Shown one piece after another: positions 61,797 through 64,000 of a DNA stretch of 64,000 nt. The notes under the pieces are model-generated. The model did not search any database and had not been told where the DNA came from. It saw nothing but the letters and a program-made list of their open reading frames with translations. Made by a program: the position numbers and the translations under genes. Within the stretch, counting starts at the first letter, position 1; every line of letters starts with the position of its first letter. This DNA comes from Leptotrichia hofstadii (GTDB taxonomy: Bacteria > Fusobacteriota > Fusobacteriia > Fusobacteriales > Leptotrichiaceae), in NCBI RefSeq assembly GCF_007990525.1, contig NZ_AP019823.1, forward strand, positions 1,488,001 to 1,552,000, given 5' to 3'.

Positions 61797-61825
61797 ATAT
61801 TACCATAATTTCCAGTACAATTCAA
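61797..61825 (-). promoter_or_regulatory. Promoter of serA
   Basis: On the minus strand TTGAAT (61820-61825), 17 bases, TAATAT (61797-61802); TGG before the -10 box gives an extended element. It lies about 45 bases before the start codon. Confidence 0.8.
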
Positions 61826-61860
61826 CAACATCACTTTTTTACATCAAAATAAATTAATTT

Positions 61861-61884
61861 TACATTATTCCCCGTTTAAATAGC
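61861..61884. repeat. Short dispersed intergenic motif, copy C
   Basis: ATTATTCCCCGTTTAAATAG resembles the copies at 18361-18386 and 62380-62404 over its TTTAAA-[C/T]-AGC core and the preceding pyrimidines. It is upstream of the serA promoter. Confidence 0.45.
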
Positions 61885-62000
61885 GAATGTTTAATAAATT
61901 TTGAATTACATAATATATTTAGTAAATAATTAAAACTTTTTATCCTTGATATAGTTTCTATTTTATAATGAGATTTAGTATTAGATTATTTTATTTAATA

Positions 62001-62058
62001 TTAGTTTTTACTATTTTTATTAGTTTTTTTCTTTTTTCTTTTCGTAGGATTGCTCATT
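62001..62058 (-). repeat. Copy 2 of the MSNPTK element with tiny frame
   Basis: Positions 62031-62058 match copy 1 at 26 of 28. The tiny frame on the minus strand encodes MSNPTKRKKKKTNKNSKN, 18 residues. Here AAGGAT lies eight bases before the ATG, so translation is possible. The two frames share the first six residues and the following Lys run, despite one synonymous change. Confidence 0.55.
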
Positions 62059-62148
62059 GCCGCAAATCCTTATCTTGCAATAAAGATTTATCCTAAGAAT
62101 CAAAATGTATGGCAAGATTGCTGCGCAACACCTATGGCTAAACTACGA

Positions 62149-62216
62149 CTTTTATTTGCCCAACTCCGAAACTCCTCCCTTCAGTCGTCAAACAGTCATA
62201 GTTGAACAAATAAAAG
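62149..62216. repeat. Large palindromic element beside the MSNPTK element
   Basis: The arms CTTTTATTTG-CCCAACT (62149-62165) and AGTTGAA-CAAATAAAAG (62200-62216) match at 15 of 17 positions around a 34-base loop. The region is much richer in G and C than its surroundings. It lies 90 bases upstream (on the minus strand) of the MSNPTK frame, and the block between them (GGCAAGATTGCTGCGC etc.) is equally unlike the local background. Confidence 0.6.
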
Positions 62217-62379
62217 CTCCGTCGGTTTATTAAAAAATTACACTTTAATTATTTTGAAATACCAAATTTTTATCCTTTGATTGGAAAAGTTTGTAATAAA
62301 TCCATTATTTAAATAGGGTTTAGTATTAAAATATTTTTTACACAAATAAAAATAACCGCTGCTTTTCACAACGATTATC

Positions 62380-62404
62380 TAACACTATTTCCCATTTAAA
62401 CAGC
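62380..62404. repeat. Short dispersed intergenic motif, copy B
   Basis: ACTATTTCCCATTTAAACAG differs from copy A only at three positions over the same span. It lies about 115 bases downstream of the lipoprotein gene. Confidence 0.5.
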
Positions 62405-62521
62405 CAAAATTGGAATTAAAGCAATTTTTTTACAAGATTACGCTACCATGCAGCTTGTCTAACTATTATTCCTATTAATTTTTCAAATTATTTCTCCAAA
62501 ATTTTGAATACACTCCAATTC

Positions 62522-63106
62522 TTACATTTTTTCTAATAAATAATCATAAATTTCTTGTATTTCTTTTGAATGTTCATCACTTTCATAAAAACTTGCTAAG
62601 GCATAATAATTTTTTGAAAGTTTTTTTAATTTTAAAATTAATCCTTCTTTGTCTTTTAATGTCTGTACACCCTTATTAACATTTATAATTTTATAATCTT
62701 TTCTATCAGTTCCATTAAATATTTTTTCTATGTCTCTTTTATCATAACTTTGAGAGGCTCTTAAATCCTCTATTACAAAAAAGCCTATTTTCTTTTCTTC
62801 ATCATATAGATAATAACCATCTTTTATTTTTTTTAATATAAAGCTTTTAGGAAGATTAACATTAAAAGTTTCATTATTTCCAGCTTTTACCATTACAGTT
62901 TCTCTTTTCTTTAATGACTCAAAATAATTTTTAAATTCTATAAAATTTTCTTCTGCAAAGATTTCTACTCCCTCGATTCCATTTTTTTTTGGTGATGGAG
63001 TACACCCGTATTGTTCACATATCCCCCAACCTACCATTGTAGTTAAACAAGAATTTAATCCAAATACTAACATTACAAACAATAAAGTATATTTTAATTT
63101 CCTCAT
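62522..63106 (-). CDS. Lipoprotein, hypothetical (194 residues)
   Basis: Not recognised beyond the lipoprotein signal MRKLKYTLLFVMLVFGLNSC, in which the last Cys is the lipid-attachment site. A short Cys-containing loop follows (MVGWGICEQYGCTPSPKK). The body is Lys/Glu-rich with FIEFKNYFESLKKRETVMVKAGNNETFNVNLPKSFI and ends with a helix (SKEIQEIYDYLLEKM). It should be an envelope protein. The start is chosen at MRKLK; a TTG four codons earlier would be a weaker choice. It stands apart from other genes. Confidence 0.75.
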   Translation of the reverse strand: MRKLKYTLLFVMLVFGLNSCLTTMVGWGICEQYGCTPSPKKNGIEGVEIFAEENFIEFKNYFESLKKRETVMVKAGNNETFNVNLPKSFILKKIKDGYYLYDEEKKIGFFVIEDLRASQSYDKRDIEKIFNGTDRKDYKIINVNKGVQTLKDKEGLILKLKKLSKNYYALASFYESDEHSKEIQEIYDYLLEKM

Positions 63107-63778
63107 TCTATTTACCAATCCTTTCTCTCAAATTTTAAAATATTCTAACATATATTAAAAAAAAATACAATAGCTTTGGAATAGATTTATTCTGCTAACT
63201 TTGTAAATATTTCTTTTTACTCTTTTAGTTGCCTAGTTGCCGTATTTATCATTCAGATTTTATTACTTCCGATTTTAATTGCTTCTATTTTATACGAAAA
63301 ATCCAATCAGATTAATGACTGTGATTAGTTTTTCAATATTTTTAGTAAATCTGTAAAATAATATTTTTTATTTATTTTCCTATCATCTGTATAAAAATAT
63401 CCTCTTTTCAATATTTCTCTCAGACTTCTTTGTTATTAAGCTAAAAAAATGTTTATTCTTTCCATTTTGAATGTTCTTCTATAAGATTGTTTAGTAAAGG
63501 CTGTAAGACTGTTCGCTCTTTACCTTTAAAAAAAACTTTCCTTCTTGAAAACAATATTTAATTTCGTTAATATTTTCAAATTTACATGTCTATCGGCTGA
63601 TTTAATACCGTTTATTTTGTCAGCATTTGATTTTAAAATAAAAATTCAGATCTAAATTATGATTATTTATTAATCCGATTCAATAAATTAATGATATTTT
63701 AAGTTTTTTAAAATTGAAATTAAAGTTGTTGCTGGTATAATAATATTACCAAAGTTCAAAGGTAGATTGGAGGTTCTA
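63107..63778. other. Intergenic region before the NlpC/P60 gene
   Basis: Some 670 bases without a supported gene on either strand. Apart from the promoter at 63714-63741 it shows no clear repeat, tRNA or small RNA. Short frames are broken by many stops, and no ribosome site pairs with a frame longer than about 40 codons. It could be a decayed gene. Confidence 0.55.
63714..63741 (+). promoter_or_regulatory. Promoter of the NlpC/P60 gene
   Basis: TTGAAA (63714-63719), 16 bases, TATAAT (63736-63741) with TGG in front, an extended -10 promoter, about 38 bases before the start codon. Confidence 0.85.
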
Positions 63779-64000
63779 ATGAAGAAAATATTGATGCTAG
63801 CTGGAGCTTTAATTATTTCTGCTGTATCTCTTGCAGATTTACAAAGTACAATCAAAAATCATTATAGCAACAAGACTATAGATTTATCAGTTGTATCAAA
63901 ACCTAAACCAAAAGAGGTGAGTAGTAGTAGTGGAACTTCTTCCACAGCAGTAAGAGATCAGATTATCTCTTTCGCACAAACAAAATTAGGTTCACCGTAC
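63779..64000 (+). CDS. NlpC/P60-type (C40) cell-wall peptidase, N-terminal part
   Basis: Only 74 codons lie in the window. The product begins MKKILMLAGALIISAVSLAD, a signal peptide with a cut probably after SLA. A linker rich in Ser and Thr (EVSSSSGTSSTAV) follows, then RDQIISFAQTKLGSPY, which is the typical start of an NlpC/P60 domain (the A-x-x-x-x-G-x-P-Y lead before the catalytic Cys). The Cys itself would lie just beyond the end. It should be an exported peptidoglycan endopeptidase. AGATTGGAGGTTCTA precedes the ATG, and a good promoter lies upstream. Confidence 0.8.
   Translation, partial: MKKILMLAGALIISAVSLADLQSTIKNHYSNKTIDLSVVSKPKPKEVSSSSGTSSTAVRDQIISFAQTKLGSPY

Larger units (their letters stand above)
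61752..62521. other. Repeat-rich intergenic region upstream of serA
   Basis: This 770-base gap holds no ordinary gene. It contains the serA promoter, two copies of the short TTTAAA motif, copy 2 of the MSNPTK element with its long flank, and a large palindrome. All are listed separately. The remainder is AT-rich with no clear structure. It may be a decayed mobile element. Confidence 0.65.

Noticed and set aside
63107-63778. Small RNA or decayed gene before the NlpC/P60 gene
   Set aside because: No frame, hairpin-T-run or recognisable RNA core was found beyond the promoter, so no feature is claimed.

Overview
The window is about 64 kb of very AT-rich, compact bacterial chromosome. Every gene set in it fits a Leptotrichia-like member of the Fusobacteriota. 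The clues are low-GC codon use, strong AGGAGG-type ribosome binding sites, a CIRCE-controlled groESL operon, an L27 protein with a cleavable N-terminal extension next to its protease Prp, lipoproteins with classical lipoboxes, and a rimM-trmD cluster with a SPOUT methyltransferase. The genus is an inference from gene content. No rRNA operon, CRISPR array, intact insertion sequence or complete prophage is visible.

Layout. 1-9 kb: groEL (cut by the window edge) and groES under CIRCE control, an anchored hypothetical protein, lysC-hom (aspartate to homoserine), a Fic AMP-transferase, a DXS-like thiamine-diphosphate enzyme, a 47-residue secreted peptide and a YwqK/MORN-type protein. 9-19.6 kb: a zinc/cadmium P-type ATPase with a likely metal operator, a DEAD-box RNA helicase, a run of DUF4846 and DUF4300 lipoproteins, a Na/phosphate cotransporter with PhoU domain, and a DUF421/DUF3290 pair. 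19.8-26.2 kb: a co-directional run from a U32 peptidase-family protein through an O-antigen ligase-like protein, RNA methyltransferase, orphan DhaM, rimM, trmD and a gamma-carbonic anhydrase. 26.4-30.2 kb: a PadR regulator with three CPBP membrane proteases and a 60-residue hydrophobic peptide. 30.3-33 kb: rpmA-prp-rplU, tRNA-Ser(GGA), an SDR and a RelE-type toxin-antitoxin pair.

33-41 kb is the most unusual part. Three minus-strand genes (a putative contractile-tail tube-like protein and two uncharacterised partners) and a separate VgrG-like spike gene look like pieces of a contractile injection system of the type VI/phage-tail kind. Three plus-strand housekeeping genes (udk, an NADH oxidase-like flavoprotein, a potassium channel) lie between them. 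41-53 kb is a minus-strand housekeeping block: ychF, a divergent uracil-DNA glycosylase-like gene, a WalJ-like hydrolase, a pseudopilin-like gene, yqeH, a Xer recombinase with an acidic insertion, topA, dprA, a TPR protein and asnS. 53.7-64 kb holds metH, two membrane proteins, hicAB with a 54-residue companion, thrB, serA, a repeat-rich intergenic region, a lipoprotein and the start of an NlpC/P60 protein.

How the genes work together. lysC, hom, thrB and metH supply the aspartate-family pathway to threonine and methionine but sit in three places. groESL, deaD, rimM, trmD, rpmA, prp, rplU, yqeH, ychF, asnS and topA are core growth functions. Accessory content is light: two toxin-antitoxin modules, Fic, the CPBP cluster, the injection-system pieces, and several dispersed intergenic repeats, including a two-copy element and a deleted transposable-element-like hairpin.
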